From Planctomonas deserti (GTDB lineage Bacteria; Actinomycetota; Actinomycetes; Actinomycetales; Microbacteriaceae), in the NCBI RefSeq assembly GCF_003067705.1, contig NZ_QANL01000002.1, positions 62,001-126,000 on the forward strand: DNA of 64,000 nt, read 5' to 3'. The notes under the pieces were generated by a model that was not told the origin of the DNA, ran no database searches, and saw only the letters and a program-made list of their open reading frames with translations. A program made the position numbers and the translations under genes. Numbering within the stretch: position 1 is the stretch's first letter; every line of letters begins with the position of its first letter. Of this stretch, positions 52,925 through 62,169 are shown in pieces.

Positions 52925-54409
52925 ATGAGCATCGCATCCGCCCCCTCCGCCACCGCGCCGCAGTTCCGCGTCGCCGACCTCTCCCTCGCGGAGGCCGGTC
53001 GCCACCAGATCCGCCTCGCCGAGAACGAGATGCCCGGACTGATGGCCCTGCGCGAGGAGTTCGGCGCGTCGCAGCCGCTCGCCGGCGCGCGCATCGCGGG
53101 CTCCATCCACATGACCGTGCAGACGGCCGTGCTGATCGAGACGCTCGTCGCGCTCGGCGCCCGCGTGCGCTGGGCGAGCTGCAACATCTTCTCCACCCAG
53201 GACGAGGCCGCGGCCGCCGTCGTCGTCGGCACGGGCACGCCCGAGCAGCCCGCCGGCGTGCCGGTGTTCGCCTGGAAGGGCGAGACGCTCGAGGAGTACT
53301 GGGAGTGCGCCGACCGCATCTTCGACTGGAGCGCGGAGGCGGCGGAGGCCGGCGAGGACTGGGCCGGCCCCAACATGATCCTCGACGACGGCGGGGACGC
53401 CACCCTGCTCGTGCACCGCGGGCGCGAGTACGAGCTCGCCGGCGCCGTGCCGGAGACCCCGGCCGACGCCAGCGCCGAGTTCGCCGTCGTGCTCGACACC
53501 CTGCGCCGCTCTCTCGCCGCCAGCGGCGACCGCTGGACCCGCATCGCGGAGGAGCTGCGCGGCGTGACCGAGGAGACCACGACGGGCGTGCACCGCCTGT
53601 ACGAGCTCGCCAACGAGAACGCGCTGCTCTTCCCCGCCATCAACGTGAACGACTCCGTCACCAAGTCGAAGTTCGACAACCGCTACGGCATCCGGCACTC
53701 CCTGCCGGACGGCCTCAACCGTGCGACCGACACGCTCATCGGCGGCAAGGTCGCGTTCGTCGTCGGCTACGGCGACGTGGGCAAGGGCGCGGCGGAGGCG
53801 CTCCGCGGCCAGGGCGCCCGCGTCATCGTGAGCGAGATCGACCCGATCAACGCCCTGCAGGCCGCCATGGACGGCTACCAGGTCGCGCGGATCGAGTCCG
53901 TCGTGGAGACGGTCGACATCTTCGTCACGGGCACTGGCAACTACCACGTCATCACCGTCGACCACATCCAGGCGATGAAGCACCTCGCGATCATCGCCAA
54001 CGTCGGCCACTTCGACAACGAGATCGACATGGCGGGCCTCGAGAAGCTCGCCGGCGCGGAGAAGGTGGAGATCAAGCCGCAGGTGCACGAGTGGCGCCTG
54101 CCCACCGGGCGCTCGGTGCTCGTGCTCTCCGAGGGCCGCCTGATGAACCTCGGTAACGCCACCGGCCACCCGAGCTTCGTCATGAGCACGTCGTTCACCA
54201 ACCAGGTGCTCGCGCAGATCGAGCTGTGGGGATCGCCGGAGAAGTACCCGACGGGCGTCTACGTGCTGCCGAAGAACCTCGACGAGAAGGTGGCGCGCCT
54301 GCACCTCGGCGCGCTCGGCGTCGAGCTCACCGAACTCACGGCGGAGCAGGCGAAGTACATCGGCGTCGAGGCGACCGGCCCCTACAAGGTGGAGCACTAC
54401 CGCTACTAG
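52925..54409 (+). CDS. ahcY: Adenosylhomocysteinase
   Basis: A 494-residue S-adenosylhomocysteine hydrolase that splits SAH into adenosine and homocysteine and so keeps methylation going. N-terminal motifs [20 protein letters not shown] and [15 protein letters not shown] are diagnostic. The NAD-binding [19 protein letters not shown] is near residue 280 and the C-terminus ends KVEHYRY as usual. The frame is open 513 bases upstream, but conserved sequence begins after ATG 52925, which has AAGAAT 6 bases before it. The upstream extension is the REP repeat. In Mycobacterium the gene also lies close to mtrAB. Confidence 0.96.
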   Translation: MSIASAPSATAPQFRVADLSLAEAGRHQIRLAENEMPGLMALREEFGASQPLAGARIAGSIHMTVQTAVLIETLVALGARVRWASCNIFSTQDEAAAAVVVGTGTPEQPAGVPVFAWKGETLEEYWECADRIFDWSAEAAEAGEDWAGPNMILDDGGDATLLVHRGREYELAGAVPETPADASAEFAVVLDTLRRSLAASGDRWTRIAEELRGVTEETTTGVHRLYELANENALLFPAINVNDSVTKSKFDNRYGIRHSLPDGLNRATDTLIGGKVAFVVGYGDVGKGAAEALRGQGARVIVSEIDPINALQAAMDGYQVARIESVVETVDIFVTGTGNYHVITVDHIQAMKHLAIIANVGHFDNEIDMAGLEKLAGAEKVEIKPQVHEWRLPTGRSVLVLSEGRLMNLGNATGHPSFVMSTSFTNQVLAQIELWGSPEKYPTGVYVLPKNLDEKVARLHLGALGVELTELTAEQAKYIGVEATGPYKVEHYRY

Positions 54410-54489
54410 CGGCTCAGCTCAACGGCGTCAGCGGCCTGGCCGCGCGGCTCAGCGAAGCTGCGACACGGCGCCGCCACGGCCTCCCCGGC

Positions 54490-55344
54490 TCAGCGGTCGG
54501 GGAAGCCGTGCGGCAGCCCCGTGAGCAGGGGAGTGAGGTGCTCGAGGCGCTCGCGCTCCAGCATCAGGGCGCGGTAGTCGCGCTCCCGGCGCACCGCGGC
54601 GACGGCGGCGAGGAACAGCTCAGGCTCCGCATCGGGCAGGGGAGACACCCACGGCGCGGCCTCGGAGGCGAGCTCGCTCGCGAGCCGCGCGCGCGTCTCT
54701 GGCGTGAGCCGGTCCGCCTGGCGGAGGAACGCGGCGATGCGCCGCGACAGGGCGTCCGGCAGCCGGGCCACGTCCGCGATCGCGGCCCAGGCGACGAGCG
54801 GGGTCGGCACGCCGTGCACCGGCTCGACCACCTTCGGCACGCGCTCGTGCTGGCTGTAGGTGCCGGCGAGCAGGTCCCCGAGCCGCTTCGCGCGGCCGCT
54901 CAGCAGTCCGACGAACGCGGCGATGCCACCGAAGCTGAGGAACAGCTCGAGCACACCGGTCAGGGCTCGGATGAACGCGTGCCGCGGCCCGATCGCCCCG
55001 CCGTCGTCGCGCACGATGCGGACGCCGACCGCGAACCGGCCGAGCGAGCGGCCGGCCGTCGCGACCTCCACGACCATGGGCACGATCACGATGGCGAACA
55101 CCACGCACGCGATGCCGAGGGCGGCGCCCAGCGCGGAGTCGAAGGGCGACCACGCAAACAGGGCACCGAGGCCGAGGAGCATCAGCAGCAGGAGGGCGAC
55201 GTAGGCGAGGACGTCGATGATCGCGCCCGCCGCGCGGAGCACGAAGCTCGCCGCGCGAACGTCGAGGGCGACCGCTTCGCCGATGACGAGCTCGTCGCCG
55301 CGCTCGTCGACCAGCTCGGCGGTGGGCTGGCGTCGCGAGGACAT
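54490..55344 (-). CDS. RDD-family membrane protein
   Basis: A 284-residue protein. The RDD domain covers about residues 30-170 with three membrane helices: FVLRAAGAIIDVLAYVALLLLM, AALGIACVVFAIVIVPMVVE and a third around VLELFLSFGGIAAFVGLLSG; the named residues appear in VGVRIVRDDGGAIGPRH. A cytoplasmic helical tail of about 110 residues follows (RRIAAFLRQADRLTPETRAR). It is divergent from the SpoIIM-like gene, its usual neighbour. ATG 55344 lies close to a palindromic -10 region. Confidence 0.9.
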   Translation of the reverse strand: MSSRRQPTAELVDERGDELVIGEAVALDVRAASFVLRAAGAIIDVLAYVALLLLMLLGLGALFAWSPFDSALGAALGIACVVFAIVIVPMVVEVATAGRSLGRFAVGVRIVRDDGGAIGPRHAFIRALTGVLELFLSFGGIAAFVGLLSGRAKRLGDLLAGTYSQHERVPKVVEPVHGVPTPLVAWAAIADVARLPDALSRRIAAFLRQADRLTPETRARLASELASEAAPWVSPLPDAEPELFLAAVAAVRRERDYRALMLERERLEHLTPLLTGLPHGFPDR

Positions 55345-55361
55345 GAATAGTATTCAAGCAG
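55345..55361. promoter_or_regulatory. Symmetric divergent promoter of the RDD and SpoIIM genes
   Basis: The palindrome GAATAGTATTC (55345-55355) carries overlapping -10 hexamers on the two strands: TAGTAT (plus 55348-55353) and TACTAT (minus 55352-55347). The plus hexamer is 8 bases before the SpoIIM ATG. The two start codons are only 17 bases apart. Confidence 0.55.
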
Positions 55362-56357
55362 ATGGACCTCGACGCATACTCCGCCGCCCACCGCGATGAG
55401 TGGGACCGGCTTGCCCGCCTGGGCCGCAAGCGGCGCTTCTCCGGGGCCGAGGCCGACGAGCTCATCGAGCGGTACCAGTCCGGCGCCACGCAGCTCTCCG
55501 CCATCAAGACGTCCGCGGGTTCGACCGTGCAGGGCGACCGCCTGTCCGTGACGCTCTCTCGCGCCCGGATGCGCTTCACCGGCGCGGGCGCGAACGTGCT
55601 CAGCCAGATCCCGCGCTTCTTCGTGCTCGAGCTGCCGGCCGCGCTCTACCGCATCCGCTGGCTCACGCTCGCCGTCGCGCTCGCGACCATCCTCATCGCC
55701 ACCTGCTACGCGGTCTGGGTGAGCTCGGACCCGCGGGTGCTCGCGAGCTTCGGCTCCGACGAGGACCTGCGGAAGTACGCGAACGACGAGTTCGTCGACT
55801 ACTACCGGGAGAACCCGGCGGCGTCCTTCGCCGGCCAGGTGTGGACGAACAACGCGTGGATCGCGGCCCAGTGCATCGCGTTCGGCATCACGGGGGTCTG
55901 GGTGCCCAACGTCATCTTCCAGAACGCGCAGGGCGTCGGCGTCGCGGCCGGCGTGCTCTTCTCCTACGGCGAGGGCGACACGTTCTTCCTCTACATCCTC
56001 CCGCACGGGATGCTCGAGCTGACCGCCGTGTTCGTCGCCGCGGCGGGCGGGCTGCGCATCTTCTGGGCGTGGATCGCGCCGGGCCCCCGCACGAGGGCGC
56101 AGGCTCTCGCGGAGGACGCCCGCGCGCTGTTCACCGTCGCGATCGGCCTCGTGATCGTGCTCTTCGTCTCCGGGCTCATCGAGGGCTTCATCACCCGGCA
56201 GCCCTGGCACCCGGCCATCAAGATCGGCATCGGCGCGATCGCCCTCGCCGCGTTCCTCGCCTACATGCTCGTGCTGGGCAGGCGCGCTGTCCGCGCGGGG
56301 GAGACGGGCGACCTCGTGGAGTTCGAGGCGGGCGCGCGCCGACTCGTCGCGGGCTGA
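55362..56357 (+). CDS. Stage II sporulation protein M (SpoIIM) family membrane protein
   Basis: A 331-residue protein. A cytoplasmic N-terminal ~95 residues (WDRLARLGRKRRFSGAEADE, YQSGATQLSAIKTSAG) precedes about five membrane helices. The SpoIIM hallmark NAWIAAQCIAFGITGVWVP and the ILPHGMLELTAVFVAAAGG stretch with the family's H-G-x-x-E are clear. These proteins occur in non-sporulating actinobacteria beside RDD, DUF58 and MoxR genes, without a known role. It starts ATG 55362. Confidence 0.9.
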   Translation: MDLDAYSAAHRDEWDRLARLGRKRRFSGAEADELIERYQSGATQLSAIKTSAGSTVQGDRLSVTLSRARMRFTGAGANVLSQIPRFFVLELPAALYRIRWLTLAVALATILIATCYAVWVSSDPRVLASFGSDEDLRKYANDEFVDYYRENPAASFAGQVWTNNAWIAAQCIAFGITGVWVPNVIFQNAQGVGVAAGVLFSYGEGDTFFLYILPHGMLELTAVFVAAAGGLRIFWAWIAPGPRTRAQALAEDARALFTVAIGLVIVLFVSGLIEGFITRQPWHPAIKIGIGAIALAAFLAYMLVLGRRAVRAGETGDLVEFEAGARRLVAG

Positions 56358-56439
56358 CGGCCGTCGGGCACGAGCGCGGAGCGACGGCCGACGAAGCAAC
56401 CGCCGATCACCGAGCGCCACCGACCGCCGACCGTGACGG

Positions 56440-57747
56440 CTAGAGCCGGCCCGCGGCCTTCAGGGCGAGGTACTTGTCGGCGAGCGCGGGCGGCAGGTCC
56501 GCGGGCGCGGCGGTGACCACCTCGGCGCCGAGGCGCCGGATCGCGGCCGACACCCGTGCCGTGTCGAGCAGGGCGCGCTCTGCCGCGGCCGCGCGGTAGA
56601 TGCTCTCCCGGTCGTGGGCGGAGCGGGCGGTGGCCTGCACATCCGGATCCGTGACGGAGGCGACGACGACCATGTGCCGCTTGGTCAGCTGTGGCAGCAC
56701 GGAGAGCAGCGCACGCGAGCTGCCCGCGGCGTCGATCGAGGTGAGCAGCACGACGAGCGACCGGGCGCTCGTGACCGACCGGACGAGGCCGGGTGCCGCC
56801 GTCCAGTCCATCTCGAGAAGCTCCGGGTCCACCGGCGCGAGCGCGTCGACCAGCCGGGAGAGCAGCTCGGGGCCGGTCGCCCCCTGCACCCGCGCGCGCA
56901 GCCTGCGGTCGTAGGCGAGCAGGTCGACGCGGTCCCCGGCCCGGGTGGCGAGGGCCGCCAGCAGCAGGGAGGCCTCGAAGGCCGTGTCGATGCGCGGCTC
57001 GTTGTCGACGCGGGCGGCGGACGTGCGGCCGGTGTCGAGAAGCAGCACGACGCGTCGGTCCCGCTCCGGCCGCCATGTGCGCACCATCACGTCGCTGCGC
57101 CGGGCGGTGGCCCGCCAGTCGATGGAGCGCACGTCGTCGCCCGGCACGTACTCGCGCAGGCTGTCGAACTCGGTGCCCTGGCCGCGGATCATCACGCTGG
57201 TGCGCCCGTCGAGCTCGCGCAGCCGGGTGAGGCGCGAGGGCAGGTGCTTGCGGGAGGTGAACGGCGGCAGGACCCGCAGCACGCCGGGCGCGTTCAGGGT
57301 GGCCTGGCGGGCCCACAGCCCCAGCGGCCCGATGGAGCGGATGGTCACGTGCTCCGTCCGGCGCTCGCCCCGGCGGAACGGGGTCAGTGCCTGCTCGAGA
57401 ACCCGCCGCTCGCCGGGCGGGATCCGGACGGCGGCCCGCGTCGACGGCGCCCCGGCGGACGGCGACCAGCCGTCGCGCACGCGGCCGCGCAGCGTGCGCC
57501 GGCCGCGGTTCGTGAGGAAGAGCAGCGACGCGGCGGTCTCGCCCAGCCTCAGCCGACCGGGCAGCTCGCGCTCGATGGCGACGGCCCGCGGGGATGCGGC
57601 GAGGCAGAGGTCGAGCACACCGAGCAGCACGCAGCCGGCCACCCACGCGGCGAGCACGGTCGCACCGGCCGCGGCGTCGGCGCCGAACAGCACGACGGGG
57701 AGCGCGCCGAGCGCGAGCAGGGCGACGAAGCGACCGGTCACGGCCAT
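56440..57747 (-). CDS. DUF58-domain protein
   Basis: A 435-residue membrane protein. Two N-terminal helices (FVALLALGALPVVLFGADAA, VLAAWVAGCVLLGVLDLCLA) are followed by an Ig-like stretch. The DUF58 core is GQGTEFDSLREYVPGDDVRSIDWRATAR, after which a von Willebrand A-like fold appears (VVLLLDTGRTSAARVDNEPR). Its partner is normally a MoxR ATPase, encoded 74 bases upstream here. ATG 57747 has AAAGGAG before it. It is the last gene of the operon. Confidence 0.92.
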   Translation of the reverse strand: MAVTGRFVALLALGALPVVLFGADAAAGATVLAAWVAGCVLLGVLDLCLAASPRAVAIERELPGRLRLGETAASLLFLTNRGRRTLRGRVRDGWSPSAGAPSTRAAVRIPPGERRVLEQALTPFRRGERRTEHVTIRSIGPLGLWARQATLNAPGVLRVLPPFTSRKHLPSRLTRLRELDGRTSVMIRGQGTEFDSLREYVPGDDVRSIDWRATARRSDVMVRTWRPERDRRVVLLLDTGRTSAARVDNEPRIDTAFEASLLLAALATRAGDRVDLLAYDRRLRARVQGATGPELLSRLVDALAPVDPELLEMDWTAAPGLVRSVTSARSLVVLLTSIDAAGSSRALLSVLPQLTKRHMVVVASVTDPDVQATARSAHDRESIYRAAAAERALLDTARVSAAIRRLGAEVVTAAPADLPPALADKYLALKAAGRL

Positions 57748-57821
57748 GGGCGGCTCCTTTCGATTGAGGGACGACGGTTGCGGGTGGATCGTCGGCGGGG
57801 CCGACGACCGGGTGCGCCAGG

Positions 57822-58775
57822 CTAGAGGGGGACGCGCACCTGGGAGAGGATCGAGCGCAGCACCGCGTCCACGGAGACGCCCTCGAGCTCGGCCTCGGGC
57901 CGCAGCTGGATGCGGTGCCGCAGCACGGGCAGCGCCATCTCCTGCACGTGGTCGGGGGTGATCGCGTCGAACCCGCTCAGCCAGGCCCACGACTTCGCCG
58001 CGGCGAGCAGGGCCGTCGAGCCGCGCGGGGAGACGCCGAGGCGCACGGAGGGCGACACCCGGGTCGCGCGGGCGAGGTCGACCGCGTAGGCGAGCACGTC
58101 CGGGCTGGCACCGACGCCGGCGGCCGCCTGCTGGGCGCGGGCGAGGTCCTCGGCGCCGAGCACGGCGCGCACGCCGGCCGCGTGCAGGTCGCGCGGCGAG
58201 AACCCGGCGGCGTGCCGGCGCAGCACCTCGACCTCGGCGTCCCGCTCGGGAAGGTCGAGCACGAGCTTCAGCAGGAAGCGGTCGAGTTGCGCCTCGGGCA
58301 GCGTGTAGGTGCCCTCGTACTCGATGGGGTTCTGCGTCGCCGCGACGACGAACGGCTCGGGCAGCGGCAGGCTACGGCCGTCGACGGACACCTGGCGCTC
58401 CTCCATCGCCTCGAGCAGCGCGGACTGGGTCTTCGGCGGGGTCCGGTTGATCTCGTCCGCGAGCAGGATGTTCGTGAAGACGGGGCCGTTGCGGAACGAG
58501 AACTCGCCGCTCTTCGCGTCGTAGACGAGCGACCCGGTCACGTCGCCCGGCATCAGGTCCGGCGTGAACTGCACGCGCTTGGTGTCGAGGCTGAGGGCCG
58601 CGCTGAGGCTGCGCACGAGCAGGGTCTTCGCGACGCCCGGCACCCCCTCGAGCAGCACGTGCCCGCGAGCGAGCAGCGCGATGATCAGTCCGGTCACGGC
58701 GCCGTCCTGCCCCACGACGGCCTTGCCCACCTCGGTGCGCACATCGAGGAGTTTCTGGCGGAGTTCGTCTGTCAT
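57822..58775 (-). CDS. MoxR-family AAA+ ATPase
   Basis: A 317-residue ATPase. The Walker A is GVPGVAKT (44-51), Walker B LLADEINRTPPKTQSALLEA, sensor 1 FVVAATQNPIEYEGTYTLP and sensor 2 SPRGSTALL. MoxR proteins act as chaperones that assemble or activate partner complexes, typically with VWA/DUF58 proteins. ATG 58775 overlaps the DUF4350 stop (ATGA) and has a strong AGGAGGAAG before it. Confidence 0.95.
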   Translation of the reverse strand: MTDELRQKLLDVRTEVGKAVVGQDGAVTGLIIALLARGHVLLEGVPGVAKTLLVRSLSAALSLDTKRVQFTPDLMPGDVTGSLVYDAKSGEFSFRNGPVFTNILLADEINRTPPKTQSALLEAMEERQVSVDGRSLPLPEPFVVAATQNPIEYEGTYTLPEAQLDRFLLKLVLDLPERDAEVEVLRRHAAGFSPRDLHAAGVRAVLGAEDLARAQQAAAGVGASPDVLAYAVDLARATRVSPSVRLGVSPRGSTALLAAAKSWAWLSGFDAITPDHVQEMALPVLRHRIQLRPEAELEGVSVDAVLRSILSQVRVPL

Positions 58776-60076
58776 GTGGTTCTTCCTCCTGTGGGGTCTA
58801 CGGCGTCGGTCACATCGGCCTCGAGGGCGCGCAGCCGGTCGGTCAGGGTCACGAGTTCCCGGTCGGTGGCCGGCAGGGCACCCAGCACGACGGCGTGCAC
58901 GTCGCCGGGGTCCCGGCCGGTCGCGGCGGCGGCCGCCGCGATCACGTCCTGCACGGACGCGGCGCGGCCCAGGCCGAGCGCGGTCGCCATGCGGGACACG
59001 GCCCCGACGCGCAGGGCATCGAGCGCGCGGCCGCGGGCGGATGCCCGCTGGTACAACCGGGCGCGGCCCTCCATCGTCTCGCTCGCGCGGACGGTGACGG
59101 GCAGGTCCTCGACCACGAGCGGGCCGAAGCGGCGTCCGCGCCAGAGCGCGGCGGCGAGCGCGACGATGCCGAGCAGCAGCGCGAGCGGCGTGACCCAGCC
59201 GGGCGTGAGCTCGGCGAGCGACGGCGGCCCGGTGACCTCGACGTCGCCGAGGCCGGGCGTGTACCAGACGAGGGTGGGCCGCGAGCCGAGCGCGGCGAGC
59301 GCGACGGCGGCGTTCCCGCTCCTGGCCACCTGGTCGTTCGTGAAGAGGGGGTCGGCGTCCACCACGACGGTCTCCCGGTCGCCGTCCACGAGCCGCACGA
59401 GCGCGACGGCGCCGTCCCCCGCCGGGAAGCACTCCGCGGCTTGCGCCCCCGCGGGCAGGGTGGCGTCGTCCACCCGGTAGGCGTCGAGGTCGTCGGCGCG
59501 GATGCTCGCCCCGCCCGTCGCCGCCGGGTCGGAGCAGCGAGCGGTCAGTGGGCGGTCGTCGCCGCTCGACCCGGCGAGCAGGACCCCGGGTGCGAGGGCC
59601 TGGAGCACCGAGAACTCGGGGGAGGCGAGGACGAGGCGGTCCGCGATGCCGCCGACGCGCTGCAGCTGCTCGTCGGTGAGCAGCGCGTCGCGGTCGTGGA
59701 GCAGGAGCGTCGTCTCACCGGGGCCGGCGGCGGCGGCATCCTCGGCCTCGTCGAGGGTGTCGACGGGCAGCACGTCGACACCGCGCTGCTCGAGCACCTC
59801 GGCTACCGCCATCCCGCCGCGCGGGGCCGGGTTGTCCGCGTCGAGGGGGCCACCCGTCGCGCCGGTCACGCCGTTCACGAGGGCGGCGATCACGACGACC
59901 ACGAGCGCGAAGCCCGCGGCCCCGAACCAGAACGCCCCGCGGCGCAGCCAGGCCCGGACCGTGAGGGAGGCCGCGACGGCGGTGCCGGTGCCGGGAGGGG
60001 CGTCATCGGCGGCGGACGCCTCGGCACGCGGGCCGGCGTCCGGGCGGGGGACGATCGCGGCGTCGGGCGGCGTCAC
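58772..60076 (-). CDS. DUF4350-domain membrane protein
   Basis: A 434-residue protein: cytoplasmic N-terminus, a helix at about 48-68 (FWFGAAGFALVVVVIAALV), an external domain of the DUF4350 type (PRGGMAVAEVLEQRGVDVLP, TLLLHDRDALLTDEQLQRVG), a second helix (WVTPLALLLGIVALAAALW) and a cytoplasmic C-terminal ~130 residues. It is the usual companion of MoxR and DUF58 in actinobacteria (compare Rv3691). The GTG start overlaps the DUF4129 stop by 4 bases. Confidence 0.87.
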   Translation of the reverse strand: MTPPDAAIVPRPDAGPRAEASAADDAPPGTGTAVAASLTVRAWLRRGAFWFGAAGFALVVVVIAALVNGVTGATGGPLDADNPAPRGGMAVAEVLEQRGVDVLPVDTLDEAEDAAAAGPGETTLLLHDRDALLTDEQLQRVGGIADRLVLASPEFSVLQALAPGVLLAGSSGDDRPLTARCSDPAATGGASIRADDLDAYRVDDATLPAGAQAAECFPAGDGAVALVRLVDGDRETVVVDADPLFTNDQVARSGNAAVALAALGSRPTLVWYTPGLGDVEVTGPPSLAELTPGWVTPLALLLGIVALAAALWRGRRFGPLVVEDLPVTVRASETMEGRARLYQRASARGRALDALRVGAVSRMATALGLGRAASVQDVIAAAAAATGRDPGDVHAVVLGALPATDRELVTLTDRLRALEADVTDAVDPTGGRTT

Positions 60077-60738
60077 GCTCCACTGCCCGTCGCGGCGCCG
60101 ACGGCCTCGAGGGCGGCCGGCCGCTCCTCGCGCACGGCGCGCTCCAGCTCGGCGAGGCGCTCGTACTGCTCGCGGGTGCCCGCCCGCCCGAGGTAGCGCA
60201 CGGCGTCGAACGCCGTGGCGCCGTCGTGCAGCGCGTCCGCGTGCGCGGGGAACGCCTCACCCGCCCGCCGGGCGAAGTCCCGCGCGGTGGTGCCCGGGGA
60301 GGTGCGCACGACGGTCCGTTCGGCGAGCCCGCGGGCCATCGAGCGGTAGAGGTCCTCGATGGCGAGGGTGAAGTCGCCGCGGGCGGCGGCGGCGCGGGCC
60401 GACTCCCGCAGCACGTCGGCGGTCCGCGGGTCGTCGTCCCCGAAGAGCTCGCCGAGCGGTGCACCGCGCCGGTTGAGCCGGGGGAGACCGAAGAGCAGGA
60501 ACGCGGCGACGAGTACCGCGATCAGCACGAGGGTGACGAGCACGGGCACGATGTTCGGCACCCGGCCGTCGGCGCTCGCGAACAGCTCGACGAACCAGTC
60601 CCGGATCGCCTGCGCGACCGTGTCGAACAGGGTGGGGCGGGCCGCCTGGTACGGCGGCTTCGACAGCTCGCCGAGGAGCCAGTCGCGCGCCTCCTCCGCA
60701 TCCGGCTCGAGCGGGACGAACGCGAGCGGAACGGTCAT
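60073..60738 (-). CDS. DUF4129-domain membrane protein
   Basis: A 221-residue protein with one membrane helix (IVPVLVTLVLIAVLVAAFLLFG) after a short external part, and a cytoplasmic DUF4129 domain (ARAAAARGDFTLAIEDLYRSMARGL, TTARDFARRAGEAFPAHADA). DUF4129 is often found attached to transglutaminase-like proteins; here it stands alone. ATG 60738 overlaps the upstream stop (ATGA). Confidence 0.88.
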   Translation of the reverse strand: MTVPLAFVPLEPDAEEARDWLLGELSKPPYQAARPTLFDTVAQAIRDWFVELFASADGRVPNIVPVLVTLVLIAVLVAAFLLFGLPRLNRRGAPLGELFGDDDPRTADVLRESARAAAARGDFTLAIEDLYRSMARGLAERTVVRTSPGTTARDFARRAGEAFPAHADALHDGATAFDAVRYLGRAGTREQYERLAELERAVREERPAALEAVGAATGSGA

Positions 60739-62027
60739 GCCACCTGCCCGCCCGCACCGGGTCCGGGGCTCGCGGCGGATCCTGCCGGAACGGCGAGGTA
60801 GGGGTCGGGGGCGCCGTCGTCGCCGGCGGGGGAGCCGGGCGTGCGCACGCGGCGGGTCTCGACGAAGCGCGCGAGCTCGATGTCCAGGCCCTCCTTGCGC
60901 ATCCGCAGGTCGATGTACACGAGGGCCGAGCTCGCCGACTGGGCGACCGCGCCGATCGCGGCGAACACGAGGGAGACGAGAAGGGTGATCCCGTACAGGC
61001 CGATCAGGGGCAGGAACGACTCGACCGACCCGTCCTCGGGCACCGTGCCGTTCGGGAACATCAGCCCCATCACGATGCCGAAGAGAATGCCGATCGGGGT
61101 GGTCACCACCTGAGTCGCCACCTGGACGATGACGAGCACGAGCGCCTGCACGCCGAAGGTGCGCCAGAAGTACCCGTTGGTGAGCCGCCAGGACCTGGCC
61201 ATGGCCGCGAACACGCCGCGACGCTCGAGCACGATGACGCTCGGGGTGAGCGACAGCTTCGTGAAGAGCCAGACGAAGGCCACGGTGAGCCCCAGGCCGG
61301 CGAGGAGGCCGAACAGCACGCCGACCGCGATGAGGGCGTCCCCCTGGCTGACGAGCAGCACGACGACGAGCACCACGACGCCGACGGCGAGGAGCACCGC
61401 CGCCGAGTACAGCAGCGCCCAGAGAACGAGCGGCCACAGCCTCCGCCAGGCCAGGCGCCAGAGCGAGCCCAGGGTGAGCTTCTCGCCCAGGGTGCCGCGG
61501 GCGACCTCCAGCACGATGATGCCCTGCAGGAGGGCGGTCGCCGCGACCGACAGGAGCACCGTTGCGAGCGCGGACACGATGATGGCCGCGATGCCGCCGA
61601 CCAGCACGGCGTCCTGCTCCTCGGGAGCGGCGCTCTCGATGCGCGACAGGGCGAAGAAGGTGACCGCTCCGACGACGATCAGGGTCACGACGGTGATCAG
61701 GCCCTGGGTGAGCAGCGCGCTGCCGAAGGAGGCCTTCGGGTTGCGGCGCAGCACCTGGAACGACGCGCCGAGTAGCGTGCCGAACGCGAGCGGCCGCAGC
61801 GGCACGAGTCCGGGCTTCGGCGGCGGCGCCCAGCCCGCCGGCCCGCCCTGCGGAGCCTGGCCGCCGTACGGGGGCCAGGCCTGCTGGCCGGGGCCCTGCT
61901 GTCCAGAAGCGTGCTGGCCGGGGGCCTGCTGTCCGGGCGCCTGCAGGGGAGCGGGCGGCGGGAAGGCGGGCGCGTCCTGCCCCGTCGGCTGCGAGCCCGG
62001 GCGCTGCCAGGGCGAATTGTCCGTCAC
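60735..62027 (-). CDS. Polytopic membrane protein, glycerophosphodiester-phosphodiesterase membrane-domain-like
   Basis: A 430-residue protein. The first ~75 residues are Pro/Gln/Gly-rich with imperfect PGQQA repeats, a disordered cytoplasmic leader. About six membrane helices follow (LLTQGLITVVTLIVVGAVTFF, AAIIVSALATVLLSVAATALL, VVVLVVVLLVS and others). The region SVIVLERRGVFAAMARSWRLT resembles the membrane domain of glycerophosphoryl diester phosphodiesterase-like proteins, common at this position. GTG 62027 is chosen because GGAAAGG lies 9 bases before it; ATG 62045 would add six residues. It is the first gene of the minus-strand operon. Confidence 0.75.
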   Translation of the reverse strand: MTDNSPWQRPGSQPTGQDAPAFPPPAPLQAPGQQAPGQHASGQQGPGQQAWPPYGGQAPQGGPAGWAPPPKPGLVPLRPLAFGTLLGASFQVLRRNPKASFGSALLTQGLITVVTLIVVGAVTFFALSRIESAAPEEQDAVLVGGIAAIIVSALATVLLSVAATALLQGIIVLEVARGTLGEKLTLGSLWRLAWRRLWPLVLWALLYSAAVLLAVGVVVLVVVLLVSQGDALIAVGVLFGLLAGLGLTVAFVWLFTKLSLTPSVIVLERRGVFAAMARSWRLTNGYFWRTFGVQALVLVIVQVATQVVTTPIGILFGIVMGLMFPNGTVPEDGSVESFLPLIGLYGITLLVSLVFAAIGAVAQSASSALVYIDLRMRKEGLDIELARFVETRRVRTPGSPAGDDGAPDPYLAVPAGSAASPGPGAGGQVA

Positions 62028-62132
62028 GGTAACCAACCTTTCCATAGGAGGGCTGCGTGTGACCAAGGGGGCGCGAGCAATGGGGGCGGCGCGCCGGGAT
62101 ACCGCCCTCGGCCCGCGGTGACGGCCGTCGGA

Positions 62133-62169
62133 TACCCTGTCCGGAAGGACCCCGAGCACCCCGAAGGCT
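62133..62169 (+). promoter_or_regulatory. Promoter and ribosome-binding site of mtrA
   Basis: TACCCT at 62133-62138 implies a start near 62145 and a leader of about 25 bases. GAAGG lies a few bases before ATG 62170. Confidence 0.5.
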
